DNA of 64,000 bases from Olavius algarvensis Delta 4 endosymbiont (GTDB lineage: Bacteria; Desulfobacterota; Desulfobacteria; Desulfobacterales; CAJINA01). A program made the position numbers and the translations under genes. Positions within the stretch are counted from its first letter, which is position 1. Each line of letters opens with the position of its first letter. This document shows, in pieces, positions 18,300 to 26,875 of this stretch. The notes below the pieces were generated by a model. It was not told the DNA's origin, made no database searches, and was given only the letters and a program-made list of their open reading frames with translations. The DNA lies in NCBI GenBank assembly GCA_905176665.1, contig CAJINA010000084.1, forward strand, positions 62,001 to 126,000, written 5' to 3'.

Positions 18300-19994
18300 G
18301 TGACAACGGATTTAACGTACGCCGACATACCCTGGTCCGCCCAATATGAAGAAGGTGTTCCGCAAAACATCGACTACGAAGAAACCTGCCTGCCGGATTT
18401 TCTGGAAAGGTCGGCCCGGGACTTTCCGGACAATATGGCGCTTTTGTTTCAAGGTTACCGGATGTCCTACCGCGAGTTGAAAGAGATGGTGGATCGGTTT
18501 GCGGCTGTCCTGAACGGGTTCGGCATTCAAAAGGGAGACAGTGTCGCCATTTTGCTGCCCAATGTGATTCCCTGCGTCGTAGCCTATTATGCCATTTTGA
18601 AAATCGGCGGCATTGCGGTCATGAACAATCCGCTCTATTCGGACCGTGAATTGGAACACCAGTTCAACGACTCGGGCGCCAAGCTTCTGATCACCCTGGA
18701 TCTGCTGGGCAACCGGATGATCGACCTGCGGCCCAAGACCAACATCAAGGAAATTATCTATACGTCCATCGGCGACTACCTGCCTTTCCCCAAAAACCTC
18801 CTTTTTCCGCTCGTCGCCAAAAAGAAACAATTGGCCGCCGATGTCAAAGCGGCTGAAAAGGTCTTTAAATGGAAAGCGGTCCTGGCCACTGCCGGAACCG
18901 GGATTCCTACCGCGGACCTCTCTTTTGACGACACCGCCATGTATCAATATACCGGCGGCACCACCGGCGTTTCAAAGGGGGTCATGCTGACCCATGCCAA
19001 CTTGAGCAAACAGGTGCAGCAGCTACAGGGCTGGTTTCCCACTTTTAACCGAGGTGAGGAAATCATGCTTAGCGCCCTGCCCTTTTTCCATGTGTTCGGT
19101 CTTTCCGTAGCCATGAACTTTTCGATTTTTATGGGCTGGGGAGATATCCTTGTCCCCAAGCCGCAACCGGAGCAGCTACTGGAAACTATTGGAAAATTCA
19201 AACCAACCTTTGCTCCGCTCGTCCCGACTATGTATATCGGTATGCTCAGCCATCCCGATATCCACAACGTGGACATGACCTCCATCAAGGGCTGTTTTTC
19301 AGGCAGCGCCCCTCTGCCCATCGAAGTCATCAAGGATTTTGAAGAAAAGACCGGTGCCATTATCGTGGAAGGTTTCGGCATGACCGAGTCCACCCCGGTC
19401 ACCCATGTCAATCCCTTTGCCGGCGGCAAGCGCAAAGTGGGCAGTATCGGCATCCCCATCAGTGACACCCTTTGCCGGGTTGTGGATATCGAAGACGGTG
19501 AAACGGATATGCCCGTTGGCGAGACCGGGGAACTGCTGATCAAAGGTCCGCAGGTTATGAAAGGCTATTGGGGACGACCGGAAGCCACCGCCGAAACCAT
19601 TACCGACGGCTGGCTGCACACCGGCGATATCGCCAAAATGGACGACGACGGATATTTTTATATCGTCGACCGCATGAAAGACATGATCATCTCCGGCGGG
19701 TACAATGTCTATCCTCGGGATATCGAAGAAGTCTTCTTTGAACATCCAAAAGTGCTGGAAGCCACTGCCATCGGTGTCCCCCACCCGAAACGGGGCGAAC
19801 AGGTCAAGGTGTTCGTGGTCCTGAACGAAGGGGAAACGGCGACCCAGGAAGAGCTGGTTGAATACTGCAAGGGCAAACTGGCTACGTACAAGCTGCCCAC
19901 CATGATCGAATTCAGGGACGAACTGCCGAAAACCAATGTCGGGAAAGTTTTGAAGAAAGACCTGCGGGCCGAGGAACTGGCGAAAGAGGGTTGA
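18300..19994 (+). CDS. Long-chain acyl-CoA synthetase (AMP-forming, FadD-like)
   Basis: 564 residues from a GTG at 18300, chosen because AAAGGAGG lies 6 nt upstream; an ATG at 18282 precedes that Shine-Dalgarno and is unlikely. ANL-superfamily motifs: P-loop YTGGTTGVSKGVMLTH, GFGMTESTPVTH, DGWLHTGDIAKMDDDGYFYIVDR, and the C-terminal catalytic lysine in LPKTNVGKVLKK. It activates fatty or other carboxylic acids to acyl-CoA with ATP to AMP + PPi. Located between the EtfAB:quinone oxidoreductase and a long acyl-CoA dehydrogenase, it feeds beta-oxidation. Confidence 0.9.
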   Translation: MTTDLTYADIPWSAQYEEGVPQNIDYEETCLPDFLERSARDFPDNMALLFQGYRMSYRELKEMVDRFAAVLNGFGIQKGDSVAILLPNVIPCVVAYYAILKIGGIAVMNNPLYSDRELEHQFNDSGAKLLITLDLLGNRMIDLRPKTNIKEIIYTSIGDYLPFPKNLLFPLVAKKKQLAADVKAAEKVFKWKAVLATAGTGIPTADLSFDDTAMYQYTGGTTGVSKGVMLTHANLSKQVQQLQGWFPTFNRGEEIMLSALPFFHVFGLSVAMNFSIFMGWGDILVPKPQPEQLLETIGKFKPTFAPLVPTMYIGMLSHPDIHNVDMTSIKGCFSGSAPLPIEVIKDFEEKTGAIIVEGFGMTESTPVTHVNPFAGGKRKVGSIGIPISDTLCRVVDIEDGETDMPVGETGELLIKGPQVMKGYWGRPEATAETITDGWLHTGDIAKMDDDGYFYIVDRMKDMIISGGYNVYPRDIEEVFFEHPKVLEATAIGVPHPKRGEQVKVFVVLNEGETATQEELVEYCKGKLATYKLPTMIEFRDELPKTNVGKVLKKDLRAEELAKEG

Positions 19995-20070
19995 TGGGTC
20001 AGGGGAGAAAAGCTCATCAGTTTTAGGTTTTTGGTGTTAAATGTCAGGTCGACTTAGACGATTCAGCTTG

Positions 20071-20140
20071 AATCGAAATCGGTTCCGGGAGTGTCGTGCG
20101 AACATCGATTTCGAGGCCGGTTTCGATTTCGATTCCGGCC
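20071..20140. repeat. AATCGAAATCGG-type imperfect palindromic repeat
   Basis: AATCGAAATCGG at 20071-20082 faces GATTTCGATTCCGG at 20125-20138 with further CGATTTCG units between. It is related in sequence to the element between hgcA and hgcB. It lies just upstream of the shared terminator of the convergent ligase and dehydrogenase genes. Confidence 0.5.
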
Positions 20141-20168
20141 CTTAATTTTCAGAAAACCTGAAAATAGA

Positions 20169-20198
20169 AAAGGCGGGGGCAATATCCCCCGCCTTTTT
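20169..20198. terminator. Bidirectional rho-independent terminator
   Basis: AAGGCGGGGG-CAATAT-CCCCCGCCTT with a T run on the plus side and an A run on the left, between the convergent acyl-CoA ligase and acyl-CoA dehydrogenase genes. Confidence 0.9.
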
Positions 20199-20220
20199 TT
20201 TAGACTACCGTCTATTGGGG

Positions 20221-22035
20221 CTACTTGCCGCCAAAAGCACTTTCATCAATATCCACAGCCGCTCCGCAAGTCCCCAGGATTGCCTTCATTTTACCGAAGG
20301 TGACCGGGAGAACGGTTTCGATGAAGAATTCACAAGACTTGAGCTGGCCTTCATAAAAGGGCTTGTCCTTTTTCTTGGCTTTTTCGAGTTTTTGACTGGC
20401 GACGACCGCACGCCACAGCAGCATCCAGGCCATGGTGACATCACCGGTTGCTTCCATGAACGGATGGGCATGGGCGAAAGCCTTGAGGACATCCGGGCTC
20501 ATGGCCGTGCCCCCCATGTGCATGGCGACCTCACCGAGTTTATTCAGCATATTGTCCAGGGTATCCGCCGCCGCCTTGAGACCATCGATTTCCCGGGCGG
20601 CCGCGATGGTTTTCTGGACCTCACCCATCAGGTCCATAACCGCCTTACCCTTGTTCATCCCGAGCTTACGGCCCAGCAGGTCCATAGCCTGAATGCCATT
20701 GGTACCCTCATAGATCATGGTAATACGGCAATCACGCAGCAGCTGTTCCTGAGGATACTCCTTGATGTAGCCATAGCCGCCGAACACCTGCATGCCGTGG
20801 CTGCAGACTTCAAAGGCCTTGTCGGTCACGTAACCCTTGGCTACCGGGGTAAGAACTTCGATCAGCCCCTGACACCTATCCTTCGTCTCCTGGTCGTCTG
20901 AAGTATGGCTCATGTCTTCACAATAGGCGACATAGTACAGCAGGCTGCGCATACCCTCGATGTAGGCTTTCATCGTCAGCAGCTGCCGCCGCACATCCGG
21001 GTGCTGGATAATGGGTACGGCCGGAGCATCCTTGTCCATGAACGCAAGAATGTTCTTGCCCTGGACCCTCTCGCGGGCGTAATTGACCGCGTTGAGGTAG
21101 GAGCTCGAGGCACAGGAAAAGCCCTGTAGTCCCACCAGCAGACGGGCTTCGTTCATCATGAGGAACATGGCCCGCATCCCTTTGTTCTCCTCACCGAGCA
21201 GGGTGCCGCGGCACTTACCTTTCCCACCGAGTGCGAGGCTGCAGGTTGAATTGCCGTGGATACCCATCTTCTCTTCTATACCGGTACAAACCACATCGTT
21301 GGGTTCGCCCAGGCTGCCGTCGTCGTTGACCCAGATTTTGGGTACCAGAAACAGCGAGATCCCCTTGGTTCCTTCCGGGGCGCCTTCGATACGCGCCAGG
21401 ACCGGGTGGATGATGTTCTCCGACAGATCGTGATCGCCCCCGGAGATAAAGATCTTGTTGCCGGTAAGGGAGTAGGTGCCGTCGTCATTCTTTACGGCTG
21501 TCGTTGTCAGAGCCCCGACATCGGAACCTGCTTCCGGTTCCGTAAGCAGCATGGTGCCGGTCCACTCACCGGTGAACATCTTCTTTAAAAAAAGCTCTTT
21601 TTGTTTATCGGAACCAAATGCCTCCACCAGTTTGCCGGCCCCGTGGGTAAGCCCGGGGTACATCATGAAGGCGAAATTGGCACCTACGAAATAATCGCTG
21701 GCCGCCATGGCAACACTCTTGGGCATACCCTGGCCGCCCCATTCGGGATCTTCCGACATGGCCAGCCACTCCCCTTCGATGAAAAGGTCGAACACCCGCT
21801 TAAAGGATTCCGGGGTCGTCACCACGCCGTTTTCCAGGCGGCAGCCCTGCTCATCACCCTCTTTGGAAGTCGGCAGGATCTCCTTGATGGCCAGGTTGCG
21901 CGCCTCCTTGACGATCATGTCGATGACCTTCTTGTTAAATTCAGCGTAATCTTCATTTTCGCTGAATTGGGCGACCTCAAGCTGTTCGTGTAGTACGAAG
22001 TCAATATCTCTTCTGTCTGCGATTTGCTGTGCCAT
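20221..22035 (-). CDS. Long-form acyl-CoA dehydrogenase
   Basis: 604 residues from the ATG at 22035 (GAGG just upstream); the open frame extends further upstream but that part is non-homologous. Characteristic segments: MLLTEPEAGSDVGAL (flavin and substrate loop), YSLTGNKIFISGGDHDL, and MIYEGTNGIQAMDLLGRKL carrying the catalytic-base Glu region. The C-terminal extension of about 150 residues is typical of the roughly 600-residue acyl-CoA dehydrogenases that act on medium- or long-chain acyl-CoA. It would donate electrons to EtfAB. It follows the tetR gene, from which it is separated by a hairpin repeat, and is likely under the same regulator. Confidence 0.9.
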   Translation of the reverse strand: MAQQIADRRDIDFVLHEQLEVAQFSENEDYAEFNKKVIDMIVKEARNLAIKEILPTSKEGDEQGCRLENGVVTTPESFKRVFDLFIEGEWLAMSEDPEWGGQGMPKSVAMAASDYFVGANFAFMMYPGLTHGAGKLVEAFGSDKQKELFLKKMFTGEWTGTMLLTEPEAGSDVGALTTTAVKNDDGTYSLTGNKIFISGGDHDLSENIIHPVLARIEGAPEGTKGISLFLVPKIWVNDDGSLGEPNDVVCTGIEEKMGIHGNSTCSLALGGKGKCRGTLLGEENKGMRAMFLMMNEARLLVGLQGFSCASSSYLNAVNYARERVQGKNILAFMDKDAPAVPIIQHPDVRRQLLTMKAYIEGMRSLLYYVAYCEDMSHTSDDQETKDRCQGLIEVLTPVAKGYVTDKAFEVCSHGMQVFGGYGYIKEYPQEQLLRDCRITMIYEGTNGIQAMDLLGRKLGMNKGKAVMDLMGEVQKTIAAAREIDGLKAAADTLDNMLNKLGEVAMHMGGTAMSPDVLKAFAHAHPFMEATGDVTMAWMLLWRAVVASQKLEKAKKKDKPFYEGQLKSCEFFIETVLPVTFGKMKAILGTCGAAVDIDESAFGGK

Positions 22036-22205
22036 AATCCTCAATCCCCTCTGGCGGGCGCAACCGGAACCGCCAGGTTCACTTTTGCGCGCACCTTCGT
22101 TTTGCGCTGCCCACCGGCCGCCTAAGATTGGTCGGCGGTGTGCCAGCATCCATCATGGTACCACCCGTACAGGCCGCTGACGGCTTTCCGGGCTGTCCCC
22201 TTAAC

Positions 22206-22349
22206 GAGTGCCCATCCAGAAACGGCATCTTATGGCCCGGAGCGGCGTTTGCGCTCTTTTGAATTCTTCGGAATCGCCCGCTATACCTGCGGTTTCAAAA
22301 TCGCTCAAGCCTTGCTCTGAACCAAAATCTACTATTTCTCGATGGACTC
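22206..22349. repeat. Dispersed hairpin element, copy F (diverged)
   Basis: Arms GAGTGCCCATCCAGAAA and TTTCTCGATGGACTC pair with small bulges. The interior keeps AATTCTTCGGAATC and CTTGCTCTGAACCAAAATC but is otherwise diverged. Its right end touches the tetR stop codon. Confidence 0.6.
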
Positions 22350-22978
22350 TAACTATACGTAACTTCGGGGTTCCCCACACCCCTTATAAACAGGTCGACC
22401 AACGGGTCGGCCATAGAAACCAGATCGTAACTGCCGCCGGAATGCAGCCAGGTATTGATCACTTCATCAATGGCGCCGATGATAAAGCGCTTCACCAGTC
22501 CCATGTACAGGTCCTTGCGCATCAGTCCTTCGTCCTGCCCGCTCTCCACGATCTCAGACACCAAATCCAGGTACATCTTGGACATTTCCCGAATCTGCTC
22601 TTCACACATCCGGCTGAAACGGCGGGTCTCAGTCTGGTACAAAATCGCCATGCTCCGATCGCGCTGAAACTCTTCCAGATGTCTTTTGATCAGCAAGCGC
22701 AGTTTGTCGCGGGCATTGTCCGCCTTGTCGACTTCTTCGCGAAACCGACCAAACACCTCCTTGGTCTTGTAGCCGAAAAAGTTCACCATGATATCTTCTT
22801 TATTCTTGAAATAAAGATAGATGGTTCCATCGGCCACACCGGCTTCTTTGGCTATCTGGCTGATCGTCGCCTGGTGAAAACCCTGCTCGGCAAACACTTT
22901 GATAGCCGCTTCGAGGATCTGGTGATACTTGCCGTTTGATTTGGATTTCTTATTGATAAGGGCCTCCAGTTGGAACAA
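22349..22978 (-). CDS. TetR-family repressor of the fatty-acid oxidation block
   Basis: 209 residues. The N-terminal helix-turn-helix is AAIKVFAEQGFHQATISQIAKEAGVADGTIYLYFKNKEDI (given in part: ATISQIAKEAGVADGTIYLY, about residues 36-55), followed by an all-helical ligand-binding domain. The start appears to be TTG at 22978, only 8 bp from the operator palindrome, giving a very short leader. Neighbours (acyl-CoA dehydrogenase, ligase, Etf genes) suggest acyl-CoA or fatty-acid sensing, as for FadR-type TetR proteins. The shared palindrome predicts autoregulation plus control of the EtfAB:quinone oxidoreductase gene. Confidence 0.87.
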   Translation of the reverse strand: MFQLEALINKKSKSNGKYHQILEAAIKVFAEQGFHQATISQIAKEAGVADGTIYLYFKNKEDIMVNFFGYKTKEVFGRFREEVDKADNARDKLRLLIKRHLEEFQRDRSMAILYQTETRRFSRMCEEQIREMSKMYLDLVSEIVESGQDEGLMRKDLYMGLVKRFIIGAIDEVINTWLHSGGSYDLVSMADPLVDLFIRGVGNPEVTYS

Positions 22979-22986
22979 TGTTTATG

Positions 22987-23004
22987 AATGAATACTTATT
23001 CATT
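22987..23004. promoter_or_regulatory. TetR-type operator at its own gene
   Basis: Perfect 8-2-8 palindrome AATGAATA-CT-TATTCATT, the same AATGAATR-YATTCATT pattern as at 17830. It overlaps the -10 box of the tetR promoter. Confidence 0.78.
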
Positions 23005-23030
23005 TATCAAAGGGCCTGCGGGGGTGTCAA
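23002..23030 (-). promoter_or_regulatory. Sigma-70 promoter of the tetR gene
   Basis: TTGACA at 23025-23030 and ATAAAT at 23002-23007 with a 17-bp spacer. The layout mirrors the promoter at 17849-17876. Confidence 0.65.
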
Positions 23031-23298
23031 GAGGAATCGTGGATTTTTTTGGTGTGAAATTATAAATGACATATTAATATATAATTACAGTTAGTTAGAA
23101 AACTTCAATCAATGCTGATGGTGGGTAGATTGTAAAATCGGCGCCTTGTTAAAGTCTATGAGGAATTATTCATTTGCGGCACGGCCATCGCGTTGACCAG
23201 ACCTCATCCGGATCGCGAGCCGAACTATCTTTGCGGGGTACCAGGGGATTTGGTGGGGATTCGGTTTTGCTGACAAGCTGCCGGCCGAAATCAGGATA

Positions 23299-23334
23299 AA
23301 AAAGGGGGACCGGTTCGAAGACCGATCCCCCTGA
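23299..23334 (-). terminator. Rho-independent terminator after metF
   Basis: On the minus strand GGGGGATCGGTC-TTCG-AACCGGTCCCCC is followed by a T-rich tract. It closes the hdrA2-to-metF operon about 25 bp after the metF stop. Confidence 0.85.
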
Positions 23335-23358
23335 CAATCAGTTTCAGGCGAAAGTTGC

Positions 23359-24306
23359 CTATTCCACGCTCGGGCGCGGCAGCACTTTGGCCTGCTCGGC
23401 AATCTCGGGAACCTTATGCTCCCACTCGATGGCCATGAGGTGCACGCCGGCGACCCCTTTCATTTCCTTGAATTCCTCGATCTGCTCACAGGCCATCTTG
23501 ATGCCTTCGGCGGCAACTTTGCCTTTCTCAGCCCCCTGAAGCCTTTTGATGACTTCCTCGGGCACGTCCATGCCGGGCACCTTGTTGGCCATGTAGCGGG
23601 CCATACCGACACTCTTCATCGGCGTGACACCGGCCAGGATATAAACTTTTTCGGTCAAGCCCATATCGTTGGCCTGTTTGACCCATTCCCGGAACTTGTC
23701 CATATTGTAGATGCACTGGGTCTGGATGAAATCCACGCCAGCGTTAATTTTCTTGGCCAGGCGGTGCACCCGCCACTCAAAAGGGTCGGCAAAGGGATTG
23801 GCCGCAGCGCCGATAAACATTTTCGGCGGATCTTCGATCTCGGCCCCGCCCTGGAATTTGCCCTCATCGCGCATGGTTTTGACCATGTTGATCAGCTGCA
23901 TGGAATCGACGTCAAAAACGCCCTTGGCCATGGGATGGTCGCCGAACTTGCAGTGATCGCCGGACAGGCAGAGCATATTTTTGATACCGTGGGCATAGGC
24001 CCCCAGTACATCACCCTGCATAGCCAGACGGTTACGGTCCCGGCAGACCATCTGATAGTTGGGCTCCAGGCCTTCGTCAAGTATGATCAGGCTGGCCGCC
24101 CAGCTGGACATTCGCACCATGGCGGTCTGGTTGTCCGTAATGTTGACCGCATCGACCATACCTTTGAGATGCGCGGCTTTCTCCCGCACCTCCGCAGCGT
24201 TGCTGCCGCGCGGCGGCCCGAGCTCGCCGGTAAACGCAAAGTGTCCTGCCTTCAAAATCTTCTCAAGATTGCTTCCTGATTTATAACCATTCTGCTCTGT
24301 GCTCAT
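23359..24306 (-). CDS. metF: Methylenetetrahydrofolate reductase, MetF-type
   Basis: 315 residues from the ATG at 24306 (AAGGTGA upstream; a GTG three codons earlier is less likely). TIM-barrel flavoprotein pattern with FTGELGPPRGSNAAEV near the N-terminus (catalytic Glu), NITDNQ, LCLSGDHCKFGDH, FIGAAANPF, and FIQTQCIYNMDKF. It interconverts methylene-THF and methyl-THF in the methyl branch of the Wood-Ljungdahl pathway. Pairing with MetV and Hdr/MvhD genes matches the acetogen-type MetFV-HdrABC-MvhD complex rather than a stand-alone NADH-dependent enzyme. It is the last gene of the operon. Confidence 0.9.
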   Translation of the reverse strand: MSTEQNGYKSGSNLEKILKAGHFAFTGELGPPRGSNAAEVREKAAHLKGMVDAVNITDNQTAMVRMSSWAASLIILDEGLEPNYQMVCRDRNRLAMQGDVLGAYAHGIKNMLCLSGDHCKFGDHPMAKGVFDVDSMQLINMVKTMRDEGKFQGGAEIEDPPKMFIGAAANPFADPFEWRVHRLAKKINAGVDFIQTQCIYNMDKFREWVKQANDMGLTEKVYILAGVTPMKSVGMARYMANKVPGMDVPEEVIKRLQGAEKGKVAAEGIKMACEQIEEFKEMKGVAGVHLMAIEWEHKVPEIAEQAKVLPRPSVE

Positions 24307-24383
24307 AACAATCACCTTATCCTCAACGATTCAGCATCCAGTTATTGATGTCTTGGTACTGACCTTCAGTTCGCCTGCACAGA

Positions 24384-25064
24384 CTACTCTTCGTCAGGCT
24401 CTGTCAGCTTTTCATAGCCGGGTTGAATCAGCGTCCGGGGCACGGTATCATTCCAGTCTTTGATGGGATGAAAATCCATGATGCAGTCGACCCGTCCCTG
24501 GGCCGCCAGACGTTCGTAGATCCTGAACCAGGCACAGGGCTGGTCATCGCTGATCTCACAATTGCCGTCGTTGGTCCCCCCGCAGGGTCCGTTATAGAGG
24601 CCCTTGGCACACATGGTCACCGGGCAAATCCCGCCGGTCCAGGCCAGCACGCAGCTCTCGCAGGAACGGCAACGCTCCTCGTACCAGCCCACGGCCCGGT
24701 TGGCGGACATACCGGATGTATCGACGCCCGGAAACACAGGTGTATCCGGAAACCGCTCGGCCAGGAACTGAATCCCAACGCCACAGGCCATCGACAAAAT
24801 GGCATCGTAGTCGCCGACCAGGTCATCCAGTGCCTCGAGATATTCCATGTCGCACTGTCTTTCAATCGTCTTGGCACCGAGTTCGATGGGATTGTCATCC
24901 AGTTTGCGGGCCATCTCCAGTTCGGCGTTTAAAACCGCCACCTCTTTTTCGCCCCCGGCCAGACAGACAGCGACACACGTTCCGCACCCCACGTTGAGGA
25001 CCTTTTTATAGTCCTTGAGCATTGTCTTCAACTCTTCAAAGGGTTTCCGCTTGGCTACTATCAT
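24384..25064 (-). CDS. metV: MetV, zinc/FeS subunit of methylene-THF reductase
   Basis: 226 residues with the MetV (MTHFR C-terminal) Cys pattern: VLNVGCGTCVAVC near residues 24-34, then RCRSCESCVLAWTGGICPVTMC and GPCGGTNDGNCE. MetV partners MetF in acetogens and related anaerobes, and is thought to connect the flavin to an FeS electron path. It has a strong ribosome-binding site (GGAGGGGAA). It lies 54 bp after the HdrBC-like gene and 77 bp before metF. Confidence 0.9.
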   Translation of the reverse strand: MIVAKRKPFEELKTMLKDYKKVLNVGCGTCVAVCLAGGEKEVAVLNAELEMARKLDDNPIELGAKTIERQCDMEYLEALDDLVGDYDAILSMACGVGIQFLAERFPDTPVFPGVDTSGMSANRAVGWYEERCRSCESCVLAWTGGICPVTMCAKGLYNGPCGGTNDGNCEISDDQPCAWFRIYERLAAQGRVDCIMDFHPIKDWNDTVPRTLIQPGYEKLTEPDEE

Positions 25065-25118
25065 TTCCCCTCCTGTTATACAGATCGGTTACATTTCCGA
25101 TTCACGTACCGACACACC

Positions 25119-26438
25119 TTACATGGCCGATTCGGGATGGAATACATCGACTTCCTTGAGATCCTCTCCAAGGTATTCGCGCTCGTTGGGACCCAGGATG
25201 CCCATGGACAGGCCGATCAGGGTCCACAGGTGGACGGTTTCCCACTTGTGATCATTAATCTCGCTCAGGTCGTGTACCTGGGCATGGCAGTTGTGACAGG
25301 GCGTTATACAGTAGGGCGCTTTTGTCGTTAAAATCTGGTCGGCCTTCAACTTGCCATAGGCGCGCCGCTCTTCCGGAAAACCGGACTGGAGGAACCCGCC
25401 CCCGCCGCCGCAGCAATAGTTATTGGACTTGTTCGGGTACATCTCAACAAAGTTTTCCTCACCGACTACGGCCTTGACTACATAGCGCAGGTCGTCGGCC
25501 ACCGGATCGCCGTAGGTTTTGCGCACCAGTTGGCAGGGGTCCTGGACCGTGAACTTGATCTGGCGTTCCTTGTTCCAGTCGGAATTGACCTTGAGTCTAC
25601 CATCTCTGACCCACTCGGCATACAGCTGGATGATGCTCTTGATTTCGAAGTTATGTTCGATCTTGAATTTTTCCAGTCCGACCCGGACTGCGAAAAGTTC
25701 GTGCCCTCACTCGGTGTTGAGCCAGACCTTACACCCCAGATCATCCACCGCTTTGGCTTTGGTCCGCACAATCTTTTCCCAGTTTTCATTGTCGGCCATG
25801 AACATGCAATAATTCTCGGCGGCCCACCCCTTGGTTCCATAGGTCCAGTCGGCACCCACCTCGTGCAGGATCTTCCACAGCGGTACCATCTCATCCGGTT
25901 CCGTCACCGGTTCGCGGGAGTTCTGGTTCAAGAAAAACTCGGCACCTTTTTTATTGATCGGCGCCTGCATCTCAGCAAATTCCGGCTGGGACTCCTGGTA
26001 CTCCTCCAGAACGTCCTCGACCACAAACTGAAAATCCTCTTCCGAAGCGCCCATGGCGCTGCAGGTGTCGTTTCTCAGGGCCATGTCGCAGGAGCCCACG
26101 ATCCCCTTGGGTCGCTCTTCTCTGGGAATCATAGCGCGGGCGTTGAATACCAGCTGGGGGATGTTGATTTTCATGGGACAGACATAAATGCAGCGCATGC
26201 ACATGCTGCACCACCATTTCCAATCGGATTTAAGAATCTCCTCGTCCATGCCCAGGGCCGCCATGCGCAGAAATTTACGCGGATCCATGCCCGCAAGACC
26301 GGACGCCGGGCAGCCGGAAGAGCAGGCCCCGCAGGTCAGGCACAGATTCAGGTTCCCGCCGTCGGGCAGGATCTCCTTGACCTTGTCCAGGAATACACTC
26401 TTCTTTTTTCCTCCAAGTTTGATTGCTTCGTCAGCCAT
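25119..26438 (-). CDS. HdrBC-like FeS/CCG-domain protein containing selenocysteine (Sec244)
   Basis: Read as one 439-residue protein through an in-frame TGA at 25707-25709. N-terminal HdrC-like part: two [4Fe-4S] motifs, CLTCGACSSGCP and CSMCMRCIYVCP. C-terminal HdrB-like part: the first Cys motif reads VWLNTE-Sec-GHELF, where relatives have E-C-G-H. The second has DPCQLV, NYCCGGGGG and CITPCHNC. The frame on both sides of the TGA is homologous and a strong SECIS-like hairpin follows. It probably transfers electrons between HdrA and MetFV. Without Sec recoding it would be called as two fragments. Confidence 0.85.
25669..25696 (-). promoter_or_regulatory. Predicted bacterial SECIS element of the HdrBC-like gene
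   Basis: On the mRNA, 10 nt after the UGA: lower stem UUUUC/GAAAA, one bulged G, upper stem CAGUCC/GGACUG, apical loop GGGUC located 23-27 nt after the UGA. G-rich apical loop and spacing fit SelB-binding bSECIS elements. The hairpin lies within the coding sequence. Confidence 0.75.
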
Positions 26439-26464
26439 AATATACTCCGTCTTTAAATTTATAC

Positions 26465-26875
26465 TTATTTATTCAACGGGTTGGGCCCCAATTCCAGAAT
26501 ATGCTCGGTCATTTCCTTGGCATACGCTGCGAAGGTGGGGCCTTCACCGGAAGATAGATTATACATCCGCACCCGCTCGCCTTCAATACCCACCTCGGCG
26601 AGGAGCCGGTTCGCGTGGTTCACCCTTTCACGGGCCCTGAAATTGCCCGCGTTGTAGTGGCAAGCACCCTCCAGGCAACCGACGACATAGACACCATCGG
26701 CGCCTTTCTGGATGGCGCGCAACAGATACATCAGATCAACCTTGCCGGAACAGGGCACCCGGATAATTTTAACATTCGAAGGATAGTCGAGCCTCATGGA
26801 ACCTGCCAGGTCCGCGGCGGAATACCCTCAGTATTCACAACAAAATGAAATGATCGTGGGTTCGAAATCAGCCAT
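26465..26875 (-). CDS. mvhD: MvhD-like [2Fe-2S] electron-transfer subunit, Sec at first motif (Sec16)
   Basis: 136 residues when read through TGA at 26828-26830. The N-terminus reads FCCEY-Sec-GYSAADLAG, where the family has FLCNWCSYAGADLAG, so Sec replaces the second Cys of the first motif. The remaining ligands are in VPCSGKVDL and VGCLEGACHY. MvhD carries a [2Fe-2S] cluster that links HdrA to an electron donor or acceptor. Its ATG overlaps the hdrA1 stop (TAATG). Conventional calling would begin at Met27 (26797) and lose the Sec. Confidence 0.85.
26798..26813 (-). promoter_or_regulatory. Predicted bSECIS element of mvhD1
   Basis: GGACCU-GGC-AGGUUCC hairpin with its loop 20-24 nt after the UGA. 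The stem has one G-U pair. Position and GG loop match the other four sites in the operon. It is the weakest of the five. Confidence 0.55.
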
